The notes: generated by a model from the sequence alone, not told the origin. A DNA stretch of 64,000 bases from Pontibacillus chungwhensis (GCF_030166655.1 NZ_CP126446.1:1054001-1118000); one strand, 5' to 3'. Shown: positions 51,190 through 60,154, counted from the stretch's first letter. Numbers and translations are program-made.

Positions 51190-51975
51190 TTATATTTTCG
51201 CTTCCCAATTCTGCGCTTCCGCTTCTTTAATCATATCTTCTGCATCTTGTGGATATGCGGTTCGGAAAGCATGGTGGTCAGCTGCGATTACCTCTACCAT
51301 CTTATCGATCATTTCTTGAGGATGGTATTGATTTTCTAACATTTTTCCTGTTCCAGCCATAGATTTGCGAGGTGTAAAGTTTTTGTCTTCATCATACCAT
51401 TTCTGCTTCTCTTCAAACATTCGGTCATTAAAACCAGTTTCGTATGGTCCAGGATTGATTGTGGCGACTTGGACGTTAAACTCTTCAAGCTCAGCCTTCA
51501 TATTCTTCGCTATCGCTTCAACTGCATGCTTAGATGCTACATAAGGCCCTAGGTAAGGGATGCTAACGGCACCTGCAATAGAGCTAAGGAATACGATTTT
51601 TCCTGCTTTCTTTTCTACGAATTTTTTGGCTGCAATTTGAGCATTTTCCAAGGTACTAAACACATTCGTCTCGAAGATATTCCGTACACGATCAACGGGG
51701 ATCTCTGCGACGGGACCACCTTCACCAATCGCTGCATTGGCTACGAAAATATCATAATCATACTCACGGATTAATTCCTGATCACGCTTATTATTGATGT
51801 TGAGTTTGATGATTTCTAACTCTACACCTTCTAGTGAAGCGGCCTCTTTTAAGCTGGTAATTTGGGAAAGAATTTCAACAGAAGCGATTACACGATGTCC
51901 TTGTTTAGCTAACCCAATGGCTGCACCTTTACCTAAGCCGCTGCCTGCGCCCGTGATAAAAACAGTTTTGCTCAT
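51190..51975 (-). CDS. SDR-family oxidoreductase
   Basis: Short-chain dehydrogenase of 261 residues. TGAGSGLGKG (residues 8-17) is the cofactor loop, NAAIG replaces the usual NNAG, and the active-site Ser and YxxxK lie in VFLSSIAGAVSIPYLGPYVASKHA. RBS AGGAGG. Substrate unknown; expressed with neighbouring redox genes is plausible. Confidence 0.9.
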   Translation of the reverse strand: MSKTVFITGAGSGLGKGAAIGLAKQGHRVIASVEILSQITSLKEAASLEGVELEIIKLNINNKRDQELIREYDYDIFVANAAIGEGGPVAEIPVDRVRNIFETNVFSTLENAQIAAKKFVEKKAGKIVFLSSIAGAVSIPYLGPYVASKHAVEAIAKNMKAELEEFNVQVATINPGPYETGFNDRMFEEKQKWYDEDKNFTPRKSMAGTGKMLENQYHPQEMIDKMVEVIAADHHAFRTAYPQDAEDMIKEAEAQNWEAKI

Positions 51976-52047
51976 TCTGATTTCCTCCTATAAGAGATAA
52001 GGATTTGTTTATTAGGAACGTTTCCATCTGCCATAATTGTAATTAAA

Positions 52048-52596
52048 TTAAACGTTGAATACTTCTTTTAAATGTGCGCGAAGTTCTGTGAGGTATTTAT
52101 CGATGTCAGGGTTCTTCATAACGTCATGAGCTCCGAAACTCTTAAGTGGCTCAAGTCCGACATATTTATTCATATTGTGGAAGTGATCAAGGGCACCTTC
52201 AATATCCTGCCCTTTAAAGAATTTGTCTTTGGCATTAAAAGCGTACTCTGGAGCGTTCCATGTTGTCGAGAACATATACTTGCCATTAATCATTCCATTA
52301 TGGCCATATTCAGCATCGCCTCCGAAGAAGACACCTGGTTCATATACGGCATCAATATATGATTTAAAGGCGCCTGGCAAGCTAAACCAATTGATGGGTG
52401 TTTGGAAGATAATTGTATCTGCCCATTTGAATTTTTCCTGTTCTTCTTTCACATCATATCCTTCCTGTACAACAGTGGTCTTGATGTTATAGGAGCCTTC
52501 CAATTGGCTTATGATTTCATCAAATAACGTTTTGTTCAGTCTTCCTGGTGCAAATGACCAATATTCATGTCCATTGATGACTAAGATGTTTTCCAT
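52048..52596 (-). CDS. NAD(P)H-dependent oxidoreductase (MdaB/NQO1-like)
   Basis: Flavodoxin-fold protein of 182 residues. The N-terminus ILVINGHEYWSFAPGRLNKTL is the FMN/FAD phosphate loop, and FQTPINWFSLPGAFKSYID is the conserved central block of quinone reductases. Two-electron reduction of quinones protects from redox cycling. RBS AGGAGG. An inverted repeat lies just upstream. A decayed second copy lies at 50985. Confidence 0.92.
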   Translation of the reverse strand: MENILVINGHEYWSFAPGRLNKTLFDEIISQLEGSYNIKTTVVQEGYDVKEEQEKFKWADTIIFQTPINWFSLPGAFKSYIDAVYEPGVFFGGDAEYGHNGMINGKYMFSTTWNAPEYAFNAKDKFFKGQDIEGALDHFHNMNKYVGLEPLKSFGAHDVMKNPDIDKYLTELRAHLKEVFNV

Positions 52597-52621
52597 GATT
52601 ATTCCTCCTAAGTGGTTTTAT

Positions 52622-52641
52622 AGTTCGAAAACCATTGAACT
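52622..52641 (-). promoter_or_regulatory. Putative operator upstream of the quinone reductase
   Basis: AGTTC-N10-GAACT inverted repeat 25-45 bases before the start codon. A damaged copy lies beside the pseudogene (51124-51143), which argues that it is a functional part of the gene unit. The regulator (MarR or HxlR type?) is not in the window. Confidence 0.6.
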
Positions 52642-52779
52642 GTTGAAAATAATAGCATCACTTTATGTGGATTGCAATCATTTCGATTTTTTGATGAATC
52701 AGTGTTATTTCTTTTAGCAAACGCTGAAGGAGGATGGGTGAATGTCTTACTAAAATTCATAAGCGATCGTTCTATGCTA

Positions 52780-52812
52780 AAAAAGCACTCCAACATGGTT
52801 GGAATGCTTTTT
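52780..52812 (-). terminator. Terminator of the thiamine-precursor transport operon
   Basis: AAGCA-C-TCCAAC, 3-nt loop, GTTGGA-A-TGCTT with poly-T tails on both strands. Confidence 0.85.
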
Positions 52813-53553
52813 TCACTGTATTGTTCCCTTCAATTCCTGATAAATCTCCCGCTTCCACCGAAGCATCTCCTCTGATAAAAAAAGCGACTCTTCCCTCGGC
52901 CGAGGAAACGGAACCTGAAATTCCCTTTGTACTGTAGCCGGTCGTTCTGATAACACCACAACCCGGTCAGATAGGAACAGAGCCTCTTCAATGTTATGCG
53001 TCACAAATAGAACAGACCGCTTATGCTCGCTCCAAAGATCAAGGAGCCATTTCTGCATCTCGAGCCTTGTGAATTCATCGAGTGCAGAGAAGGGTTCATC
53101 TAAGCAGATCAAAGGTTGTGGGCTAAGTAAACTCCTGACAAAAGCGGCTCGTTGCTTCATTCCACCAGACAGCTGATGAGGATAAGTGTTCTCATAGCCT
53201 GATAAACCTGCCCGGTCAAGCATTGAGAGCGCAGCACGTTTGTCTGTCTTTCCTGCGATTTCACTCCCGAGCATTACGTTCTCAACAATCGTCCGCCACG
53301 GAAAAAGGGAAGGACTTTGTGGCATGTAACTAATCGATCCTCTTGTGCCCTTAATGTCTTTACCACCTAGTGTGATCTCGCCTTGTTCAGGTTGGTACAA
53401 GCCTCCGATCAGGTTAAAGAGGGTACTTTTCCCGCTGCCGGAGGGGCCGAGGATGGAGACGAATTCCTCATCTCCGACCCGGAGGTTCACGTCGTTTAAA
53501 ATGAGTTGGCCGTCAAAAGACTTTGATAGGTGTTGTAATGTGAGTTCAGCCAT
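52813..53553 (-). CDS. thiZ: ABC transporter ATPase for thiamine precursor (ThiZ)
   Basis: ATPase of 246 residues, of the SsuB/TauB/ThiZ type. Walker A GPSGSGKST, signature LSGGMKQRAAFVRSLL, Walker B LICLDEPFSALD. The ATG at 53553 has AAAGGAG upstream and overlaps the permease gene by 8 bases. The TPP riboswitch ahead of the operon assigns it to uptake of a thiamine precursor such as formylaminopyrimidine (HMP-type). Confidence 0.88.
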   Translation of the reverse strand: MAELTLQHLSKSFDGQLILNDVNLRVGDEEFVSILGPSGSGKSTLFNLIGGLYQPEQGEITLGGKDIKGTRGSISYMPQSPSLFPWRTIVENVMLGSEIAGKTDKRAALSMLDRAGLSGYENTYPHQLSGGMKQRAAFVRSLLSPQPLICLDEPFSALDEFTRLEMQKWLLDLWSEHKRSVLFVTHNIEEALFLSDRVVVLSERPATVQREFQVPFPRPREESLFLSEEMLRWKREIYQELKGTIQ

Positions 53554-54316
53554 CTGTCTCAACTCCTTTCGTTTTCCAGGCAATGACTCGCTTCTCGACG
53601 AGTGTGATCAGCGCAAAGAAAGTGAGGCTCAACACCATAATTAAAAAGATCGCCACGAAAACTCGGTCAGTTCGGAATGAGGAAGAGGCGAGCGTCATAT
53701 AAACGCCAATCCCTTCTTTCGCCCCTAACCACTCGGAAATGACGGCGCCCATTACACTGTATGTAGCAGAGATCTTTAACCCGGAGAATAAAGAAGGCAG
53801 CGCATGGGGCCACTCTAATTTCCAAAACGTCTGGCGTTTTGTTGCGCCCGCCATTTTCATATAATGAAGCAATTCCGTGCTCGTCTGTCTTAATCCGTCC
53901 ATCGTTGAAACGGCAATCGGGAAGAAGCAAACGAGTGTGATAATGATCAGTTTTGGCAACATACCGAATCCGAACCAGATGACAAGGAGTGGTGCGAGCA
54001 CGATGATCGGGATATTCTGTGAGAAAATAATAAGCGGGTAAAACATGTTTCGGAACACAGGGGTGACGTGCAAAAGAATCGCCACGACGATGCCAAACGT
54101 GGACCCGATCAGAAATCCAATCACGGTGAGCCAGATGGTCGAGTAGAGGTGATGGTTATACAACGACCATCCGGCTATTCCTTCCTCCCACACTTGAAAT
54201 GGGGAGGGGATGAGCCATTCTGGAATATCAAATAGTCGACTAGCGCCTTCCCAACTAATAAAGAGAAGGATGATGACCAGTGCAGGCCGCCATCCTTTTA
54301 AGACTGCTTGTTTCAC
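53546..54316 (-). CDS. thiX: ABC transporter permease for thiamine precursor (ThiX)
   Basis: Permease of 256 residues with six membrane segments and an EAA-like loop (ELLHYMKMAGATKRQTFWKLEWPHALPSL). GTG start overlaps the stop of the preceding gene, so translation is coupled. Confidence 0.88.
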   Translation of the reverse strand: MKQAVLKGWRPALVIILLFISWEGASRLFDIPEWLIPSPFQVWEEGIAGWSLYNHHLYSTIWLTVIGFLIGSTFGIVVAILLHVTPVFRNMFYPLIIFSQNIPIIVLAPLLVIWFGFGMLPKLIIITLVCFFPIAVSTMDGLRQTSTELLHYMKMAGATKRQTFWKLEWPHALPSLFSGLKISATYSVMGAVISEWLGAKEGIGVYMTLASSSFRTDRVFVAIFLIMVLSLTFFALITLVEKRVIAWKTKGVETDG

Positions 54317-54606
54317 TCGGAATACTTCTCCGTTAACGCATCCATTGAAGCACCACTTGGCTGATAGAGCACTTTAACCTGTGAGATCACATTCAGGCAC
54401 CCTAGTTCGACCATGCGCGCATTCATCTTTTCGATGATCTGAAACAGCTCGGATAGATCTCCCTCCATCGTCGTTTCAAGGGGATGGACCTCGTACTTCA
54501 CTCCGGATTCTTGAATAATGGAAATCGCTTCGTCCACCATCGGAATGGTTGGTTCTCCGTTTGGTGTCTTTGGTATGATTTGAATACTGACTAATGAATT
54601 GGCCAT
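54313..54606 (-). CDS. MTH1187-family thiamine-binding protein
   Basis: Protein of 97 residues with the small ferredoxin-like fold of the MTH1187/YkoF group: VSIQIIPKTPNGEPTIPMVDEAI, GVKYEVHPLETTMEGDL and NVISQVKVLYQPSGA. Members bind thiamine or its pyrimidine part. The ATG at 54606 fits GAGGAG 8 bases upstream. Located between the binding-protein and permease genes of the TPP-controlled operon; a cytosolic carrier or sensor of the imported precursor is likely. Confidence 0.88.
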   Translation of the reverse strand: MANSLVSIQIIPKTPNGEPTIPMVDEAISIIQESGVKYEVHPLETTMEGDLSELFQIIEKMNARMVELGCLNVISQVKVLYQPSGASMDALTEKYSE

Positions 54607-54611
54607 TGTCA

Positions 54612-55601
54612 TCACTCCTCTGGTAAGAATTCGTTCGTAAAGGCTTCACTTGCCTTCAGTTCTTGGTCGAGCAACCCGTTTTCGTACATCCAATCGGTAT
54701 AGTTTTCCCAAACGGCTTGATCTTGTACGCCCCACTGTTCCGCGTCGTCTTTGTATTTCGGTGACAGCCATTTCTGACTTGCTTTGACGAGCTCTTTGTC
54801 AAGGTCTGGTACGGCGTCTATTAAAATATTAGCTGACTTCTCTGGTTCGTCGATCGCAAATTGATAGCCTTGGGACACGGCTTTCGTGAACGATTCAACG
54901 AGCTCAGGATCTTCATCGATGTGTTTCTGGTTCGTTGTGAGGACGGGGGTATAATAATCAAGTTTCTCTGAGTAATCAGTTAAGTACAGCATGTTTAATT
55001 CCTGACCACGGAGCTCGGCCTCAACGCCTGTCCACCCGTAGTAGATCCATGCGAAATCAACATCTCTCTCAACGGCTGTGAAGAAGTCGGTATTTCCCAT
55101 GTTCACGATGTCCACTTTGTCAGGATCCCCGTTCTCTCCTTTCATTAGAGAAGAGATGACTTCTTGCTCAACTGGGTCGCCCCAGCCGCCATATGTCTTT
55201 CCTTCAAAATCTTTTGGTGATTCAATATTTTTCTCCGCTGGAGAAGCGAACCCTGATGTATTGTGCTGAATAATTGCTGCGATTGATACGACCGGGATGT
55301 CCTGCACGCGCGCTTTCGTAAGAGCTTCCTGTGCGCTAATGCCAAAGTCTGCTTTCCCTGATGCGACAAGCTGATCAGCTCCGGCCTCTCCTGGCATAAT
55401 AATATCCACATTCAAGCCTTGTTCTTTGAAATAGCCTTTTTCTTTCGCTACATATAGGCCGGTGTGGTTCGTGTTTGGCGTCCAATCGAGGACAAGTGTC
55501 ACGTCTTGTAGAGACTCCCTTTCGCCTCCATTTTCCCCACTTGTACTTGAGCAAGCGGTTAAGAGGACGATTAGACACGTCAAGATCCATAGTTTCTTCA
55601 A
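54612..55601 (-). CDS. thiY: Thiamine-precursor-binding lipoprotein (ThiY-like)
   Basis: Substrate-binding protein of 329 residues, NMT1/THI5-SsuA fold: LVLDWTPNTNHTGLYVAKEKGYF is the family hallmark for pyrimidine-precursor binding proteins. TTG start at 55601 with GGGAGG 8 bases upstream; the signal peptide ends in LTAC, giving a lipoprotein. First gene of the operon behind the TPP riboswitch. Confidence 0.92.
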   Translation of the reverse strand: MKKLWILTCLIVLLTACSSTSGENGGERESLQDVTLVLDWTPNTNHTGLYVAKEKGYFKEQGLNVDIIMPGEAGADQLVASGKADFGISAQEALTKARVQDIPVVSIAAIIQHNTSGFASPAEKNIESPKDFEGKTYGGWGDPVEQEVISSLMKGENGDPDKVDIVNMGNTDFFTAVERDVDFAWIYYGWTGVEAELRGQELNMLYLTDYSEKLDYYTPVLTTNQKHIDEDPELVESFTKAVSQGYQFAIDEPEKSANILIDAVPDLDKELVKASQKWLSPKYKDDAEQWGVQDQAVWENYTDWMYENGLLDQELKASEAFTNEFLPEE

Positions 55602-55674
55602 AATGATTCCTCCCTTTTGTAATGAGAGCGTTAAACGGTAAGGGACTTTTAGAGAATCGTAGAAAATTTTCCAA

Positions 55675-55707
55675 TAAAAAAAGCACCAGGTACCATACCT
55701 AGGGTGC
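55675..55707 (-). terminator. Riboswitch-controlled terminator
   Basis: On the minus strand GCACC-(2-nt bulge)-AGGTA, loop, TACCT-GGTGC and seven T, between the TPP aptamer and thiY. Confidence 0.85.
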
Positions 55708-55730
55708 ATATCATTAAAAACGTTTAGATA

Positions 55731-55817
55731 TGTTTCCTACGCTGGTCTCAACCAGATCAGGTTCTAAGGGTCCGTCTGTCTACAGGACGTCTCAACCAGT
55801 CACACTGGTTCCCCTAC
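55731..55817 (-). promoter_or_regulatory. TPP riboswitch (THI element)
   Basis: On the minus strand: GGGGAACCAGTGTGACTGG, TTGAGACGTCC, GACGGACCCTTAGAACCTGA, TCTGGTTGAGACCAGCGTAGG. These are the conserved GCUGAGA-like, ACCCUU-GAACCUGAUC and CCAGCGUAGGGA blocks. Followed by a terminator; TPP should switch the operon off. Confidence 0.95.
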
Positions 55818-55902
55818 ATGTTACGTGTTCCTATTAAATTATGATTAACGCTCTTTCTCTTAAGACTTTGCCACACTCGTTTCGGAATTGCAAGAGGGCT
55901 TT

Positions 55903-56123
55903 TCGTAGAGGAGAGATTCTGAGATCTGTTCCCTTTTTCGGGGGAGAAGGGCTCGGAAAGTAAGAGAGAAGCGCTCTCTGTGACATTTTCGTTGCTTTAT
56001 GACTTCAAAAGGGAACAGATAGGTCGAATCTATGACCTTTTCGCAGCTGAAAGGGTGAAAAGGTAAGAGAGACGTGGGCTCTGTGACCTTTTAGGAACAA
56101 AGTGCTTTTAAAAAGTCACAGAT
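55903..56123. repeat. Tandem array with 52-bp period, array 2
   Basis: Units start at 55903, 55955, 56007, 56058 and 56110 (52, 52, 51, 52 bp). TCTGT/TCTAT-NN-C(C/A)TTTT occurs at offset 22 of each, and GGAAAGTAAGAGAG, AAAAGGGAACAGAT or AAAAGGTAAGAGAG at unit starts. Same unit, period and pairing scheme as the array at 29194-29395, with different loops. Confidence 0.83.
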
Positions 56124-56166
56124 AGCCCTGTAGCCGTATGATTCTTCTCTAGTAAAAGGTACGGAC

Positions 56167-56223
56167 GTGGAGCAATACAAGAGACAAATTCACAATCACT
56201 TTGCGGAAGTTTTCGTAGATTAA
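56167..56223 (+). CDS. Possible 18-residue peptide
   Basis: GTG with AAAAGG 7 bases upstream, coding for VEQYKRQIHNHFAEVFVD, with a good terminator 7 bases after the stop. Perhaps a real micro-protein or the scar of a lost gene. Confidence 0.3.
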   Translation: MEQYKRQIHNHFAEVFVD

Positions 56224-56229
56224 TGACAA

Positions 56230-56266
56230 AGAGCAATCTCTTTGCTGAGGGGATTGCTCTTTTTTA
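56230..56266 (+). terminator. Rho-independent terminator
   Basis: AGAGCAATC, 13-nt loop, GATTGCTCT and six T. No recognised long gene lies upstream, so it closes a short transcript. Confidence 0.85.
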
Positions 56267-56358
56267 CATTCATAGGTTACACTTGGTCGGAATTGGGGAA
56301 ATAAATTATTTTGTAACTTTTTTTGTAAGGGCTTTATAAAAGAAGGAGGAACATACAT

Positions 56359-57339
56359 ATGAAAGAGATTCGATGGGGGATCATTGGCTGTGGCGATGTG
56401 ACTGAAGTGAAAAGCGGGCCAGGGTTTCAACTAGCGGAAAACAGTTCGCTCGTGGCTGTGATGAGACGAAGTGGTGAGCTTGCGAAAGATTATGCAGAGC
56501 GACACAACGTGCCAAAGTGGTATGACAAAGCAGATGATCTTGTGTCAGATTCTGAAGTAGATGCGGTGTACATAGCAACGCCACCAGGTTCACATAAGGA
56601 GTATACAGACCTCGTGGCGAAAGCGGGAAAGCCTGTATACGTCGAAAAACCAATGGCACTGAACACAGAGGAATGCCAGGCGATGATCGATGTTTGTGAG
56701 GAACATCATGTGCCTTTATATGTGGCCTATTATCGCCGCCGTCTGCCTCGTTTTCTTAAAGTAAAAGAACTGCTCGATGAAGGTGCCATCGGGGATGTGC
56801 GCTTTGTGACGATGGAACAAACCCAGAGGCAATTAGAAAAGGATGAAAACGGAGAATGGCCTTGGAGGGTTCGGCCTGAAGTGAGCGGTGGAGGTTTATT
56901 TTACGACGTCGCTTCTCATACACTTGACCTCTTTGACTTTCTTCTTGGACCAATTGAACAGGTAAAAGGGTATGCGGACAATCTGGCAGCTTCTTACCCT
57001 GCTGAAGATAGTGTAAGTGGAACGTTCCGATTTGAAAGCGGGGTTATGGGAACTGGTGTGTGGAACTTTTCTTCCTATAAGAATGAAGATCGAAACCGAA
57101 TTGTTGGGACGAAAGGGGAAATTATTTTCTCAACGTTTGATGAAGTGCCAATCAAATTAATCAATCGTTTCGGAACAGAGGAATTTCATATCGATCGCCC
57201 AAGTCCGATTCAGCAGCACCTGATTCAAACGATTGTCGATGAGCTGTTAGGAGAAGGAGAATCACCGAGTACCAGGCGTTCTGCGCTTCGGACGAACCGA
57301 GTGATGGATGAAATGGTACAAGCTTACTATAACGGATAA
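56359..57339 (+). CDS. Gfo/Idh/MocA-family oxidoreductase 1
   Basis: NAD(P)-dependent sugar/polyol dehydrogenase-like protein of 326 residues. The Rossmann start is WGIIGCGDVT; the conserved EKP motif is VYVEKPMALNTEEC (Lys near residue 96), and the catalytic-helix region reads GGGLFYDVASHTLDLFDFL. RBS AAGGAGGA. It is followed 13 bases later by a second family member; together they likely act on one sugar pathway, substrate unknown. Confidence 0.9.
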   Translation: MKEIRWGIIGCGDVTEVKSGPGFQLAENSSLVAVMRRSGELAKDYAERHNVPKWYDKADDLVSDSEVDAVYIATPPGSHKEYTDLVAKAGKPVYVEKPMALNTEECQAMIDVCEEHHVPLYVAYYRRRLPRFLKVKELLDEGAIGDVRFVTMEQTQRQLEKDENGEWPWRVRPEVSGGGLFYDVASHTLDLFDFLLGPIEQVKGYADNLAASYPAEDSVSGTFRFESGVMGTGVWNFSSYKNEDRNRIVGTKGEIIFSTFDEVPIKLINRFGTEEFHIDRPSPIQQHLIQTIVDELLGEGESPSTRRSALRTNRVMDEMVQAYYNG

Positions 57340-57352
57340 AGGGGCGAACGAT

Positions 57353-58396
57353 ATGAATCGGAAACTTAGAATTGGGATTATCGGCGCAGGAGGCATCGCA
57401 AGGAGTGCTCATATTCCCAATTATCAAAACTACGGAGATGCAGTAGAAGTCGTTGCCGTGGCGAATCACAATAAGGAAAAGGCTGAAGACTGTGCCCGTG
57501 AGTTCTCCATCTCCCATGCGTACGAAGATTATCAGGATATGCTTCGTGAAATGGATTTAGATGCGGTCAGCATTTGCACCCCGAACGCGTTTCATGCGGA
57601 GCAGGCGATCGCCGCGATGGAATCAGGTTGCCACGTGTTATGTGAGAAGCCACCAGCGATCTCATCGAGTGATGCAGAGAAGATGGAAGAAGCGGCAAGC
57701 CGATTAGGCAAGCACCTTATGTATGGATTCCACTTTCGCTTTCGTCCGGAAGTCGAAACAGTGAAGCGTTTCATAGATGAAGGGGAAATGGGAGAGATCT
57801 ATGCAGCGGAAGCGAAATGGAACAGAAGGCGAGGCATCCCAGGCTGGGGCGTCTTTACGAACAAGGAGCTTCAAGGTGGTGGAACGCTAATCGATAATGG
57901 CATCCATATGCTTGATTCAGCCTTGTATTTGATGGGGTATCCGGAACCAAAAACGGTACTTGGAGTGACGTACGATAAAATTGGGAAACGTCCTGGTGTA
58001 GGTCTCTTAGGGGAATGGGATCATGAGAACTTTTCCGTCGAAGACATGGCCCGGGGCATGATTGCGTTCCAAAACGGCGCTTCCCTTTTATTTGAATCCT
58101 CCTTCGCGGCGAACATTGCTGATAAGGATGCGAGAGTTCTAAAAGTAATGGGTGACCAGGGAGGGGCGGATGTTTTTCCGCTCACGATGTATCAGGAAAA
58201 ACACGATACCCTTCTGGATCTCACGCCTCCCTATGTGGATAAGGGCAATGCCCATAAAGACATGGTGCACCACTTTATTGAATCGATTCTTATGGGTCAA
58301 AAAACGAGTGGACACACCCACCAAGGAACGCTTGTTCAAAGAATTATTGAAGCTTTATACGAATCAGCAGCTACTGGAAAAGCGGTTGAGATGTAA
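57353..58396 (+). CDS. Gfo/Idh/MocA-family oxidoreductase 2
   Basis: Protein of 347 residues with Rossmann motif GIIGAGGIARSAHIPNY, EKP motif HVLCEKPPAISSSDAE and C-terminal domain motif GGGTLIDNGIHMLDSALYLMG. The ATG at 57353 follows AAAGGGGCG. Paired with the preceding paralog in one operon with a strong terminator. Confidence 0.9.
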   Translation: MNRKLRIGIIGAGGIARSAHIPNYQNYGDAVEVVAVANHNKEKAEDCAREFSISHAYEDYQDMLREMDLDAVSICTPNAFHAEQAIAAMESGCHVLCEKPPAISSSDAEKMEEAASRLGKHLMYGFHFRFRPEVETVKRFIDEGEMGEIYAAEAKWNRRRGIPGWGVFTNKELQGGGTLIDNGIHMLDSALYLMGYPEPKTVLGVTYDKIGKRPGVGLLGEWDHENFSVEDMARGMIAFQNGASLLFESSFAANIADKDARVLKVMGDQGGADVFPLTMYQEKHDTLLDLTPPYVDKGNAHKDMVHHFIESILMGQKTSGHTHQGTLVQRIIEALYESAATGKAVEM

Positions 58397-58398
58397 AA

Positions 58399-58432
58399 AA
58401 GCGTTTGTGCTTCGGCACAAACGCTTTTTTTA
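58399..58432 (+). terminator. Rho-independent terminator with UUCG loop
   Basis: AAGCGTTTGTGC, TTCG loop, GCACAAACGCTT and T-run. Confidence 0.94.
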
Positions 58433-58685
58433 TGCGCAATGCTCACATGCACTCGGGCAGAGGTATCCTACAAAGTACCCAAAAATTGATGTACTAACAT
58501 AACATATTTAAGGTTATACAGGATTAATATTCTGAGGTTTTAAGAAAGAAGTTTGAAAAGTTGGTATAGATGGAATGAATAGTAAAAGACCGATACTATA
58601 GCGATAGACGAGGCAGATCCTCCGTAATCTGAGCACGATCTATTAGAAGAGGTCTGTAATAAGAACAATCAAGAGGAGGGACACA

Positions 58686-59558
58686 ATGAATTATACTGGC
58701 ATACTTTTTATTCTGACTTCTGCAGTTTTATGGGGGATTACAGGCGGCGTTGGAGATATTTTGATGAACAGAGGCTGGAATCCAGCGGTTATTGCCTTTT
58801 ACCGTGGGTTTATAGGGTTTATTTGCTTTGCACTCTGGTACTTAATCAGACGGAAAGTCATTAAGATCAAGAACAAAAATCCTTACTTTTACTCATGGGC
58901 AGCGGTGGCTGGAATAGGTGTAGCAGGGAACTTCCTGTTTTACTTTCTAGCGATAGAATCAACCGGCATCCCGATTGCGGCAACGTTAATGTATACAGCA
59001 CCTATCTTTGTGTTACTCGTTTCCTTTTTACTTGGCATTGAGCGCTCTTCCCTATTTAAATGGGCAAGCATTGCTTTCGTTCTTGTAGGGGTAATCTTGT
59101 TAACAGGGGCTTACAACTCAGGTAGTTCTGTTTCGTTTATGGGGATCGTCGCTGGTTTAAGTGCAGGGATCTCTTACGCTTTATTTATATTTGGATTTAA
59201 GAAAGCCGCTAAATTAGGTAGTCCTCAAGCTACACTAACGGTTGCTTTCCTATTCTTTATTCTGGTGCTTGCCCTCCGTATAGACTTCGGAGAAGCGGTT
59301 TCCGTCGTAAGCTCAGATGATATTGGAATGTTTATCATTTTAGGAATTATCGGTGCTGGTCTGTCGTTTATCCTTTATGTCCGCGGGGTCAAACGAACAG
59401 CTCCTTCTACAGCTTCCATAATAGCTATGGTGGAACCTGTAACAGCTTCCTTGTTCGGTATTGCGTTACTTGGAAATGAGTTAACGCTAATGCAATATGC
59501 CGGAATGGGACTAATCTTAGCCACCATTACCATTTTAAGCGTGAAACAATCTTCTTAG
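58686..59558 (+). CDS. EamA-family (DMT) transporter
   Basis: Membrane protein of 290 residues with ten predicted helices in two EamA repeats; GITGGVGDILMNRGWNPAVIAFYRGFIGF opens the first and PSTASIIAMVEPVTASLFGIALLGN marks the second. Probably an exporter or importer of amino acids or other metabolites; substrate unknown. RBS AGAGGAGGG. The 285-bp gap before it holds no gene I can support. Confidence 0.9.
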   Translation: MNYTGILFILTSAVLWGITGGVGDILMNRGWNPAVIAFYRGFIGFICFALWYLIRRKVIKIKNKNPYFYSWAAVAGIGVAGNFLFYFLAIESTGIPIAATLMYTAPIFVLLVSFLLGIERSSLFKWASIAFVLVGVILLTGAYNSGSSVSFMGIVAGLSAGISYALFIFGFKKAAKLGSPQATLTVAFLFFILVLALRIDFGEAVSVVSSDDIGMFIILGIIGAGLSFILYVRGVKRTAPSTASIIAMVEPVTASLFGIALLGNELTLMQYAGMGLILATITILSVKQSS

Positions 59559-59616
59559 GAAGGGGGCTAGGGAAGTGTTCTAGACGCACGGAAATCCTCA
59601 TAGGCTAAAATGTAGA

Positions 59617-59646
59617 TTGACAGAATATTAAGTAAACGCTTACAAT
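59617..59646 (+). promoter_or_regulatory. hut promoter with cre site
   Basis: TTGACA (59617-59622), 18-bp spacer, TACAAT (59641-59646). AGTAAACGCTTACA (59631-59644) matches the cre consensus at 13 of 14 positions over the -10 box: carbon catabolite repression is expected. Confidence 0.8.
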
Positions 59647-59699
59647 TTAAGTTAGTTACTAGTCATTCGTACAGTTTATGTGGAATTTAGGTGAAGTCA

Positions 59700-60140
59700 A
59701 TGAGTCCAAAGATTCCGATAGGGAAGTTAGCGCTGTTAGTATCATCCTTAACAGATGAAGAATTAGAGCCGTTCACGGATCAGTTAAAAGACGTCGAGTA
59801 TTGCACAGGCAAAGCCGGATCCATGAATATGCAAAAAATTATCGCTGCCGTGGAAACAGCAGCGAAGCGAAATCATATTATAGTAGATGACGTATACAGA
59901 GAAACCCACGCCCTTTACCATGCTATTTTAGAAGCATTAAACGGCGTCATGAGAGGTCAGATCGGTGCTGGGGATATGATGCGAACCGTTGGTTTAAAGT
60001 TCGCCATCGTGAGAGGCTCCCCGTACGTCGAGTTAGAAGAAGGAGAATGGATCGCCGTCGCGTTTTACGGCACCATCGGAGCACCTGTAAAAGGGCTTGA
60101 GCACGAGGCCTTTGGTCTTGGTATTAATCATATTGGATAA
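59700..60140 (+). CDS. hutP: HutP, histidine-responsive antiterminator
   Basis: RNA-binding regulator of 146 residues. The body carries the family blocks [42 protein letters not shown], the histidine/Mg-binding [14 protein letters not shown] and [32 protein letters not shown] at the end. With histidine and Mg2+ it binds NAG triplets in the hut leader and prevents termination. The ATG at 59700 follows AGGTGA. Confidence 0.95.
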   Translation: MSPKIPIGKLALLVSSLTDEELEPFTDQLKDVEYCTGKAGSMNMQKIIAAVETAAKRNHIIVDDVYRETHALYHAILEALNGVMRGQIGAGDMMRTVGLKFAIVRGSPYVELEEGEWIAVAFYGTIGAPVKGLEHEAFGLGINHIG

Positions 60141-60154
60141 TTAAGAGTTGCCTA

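Noticed and set aside
55903-56123. Possible CRISPR array (second locus)
   Set aside because: Same reason as for the first array; units are diverged and hairpin-forming.
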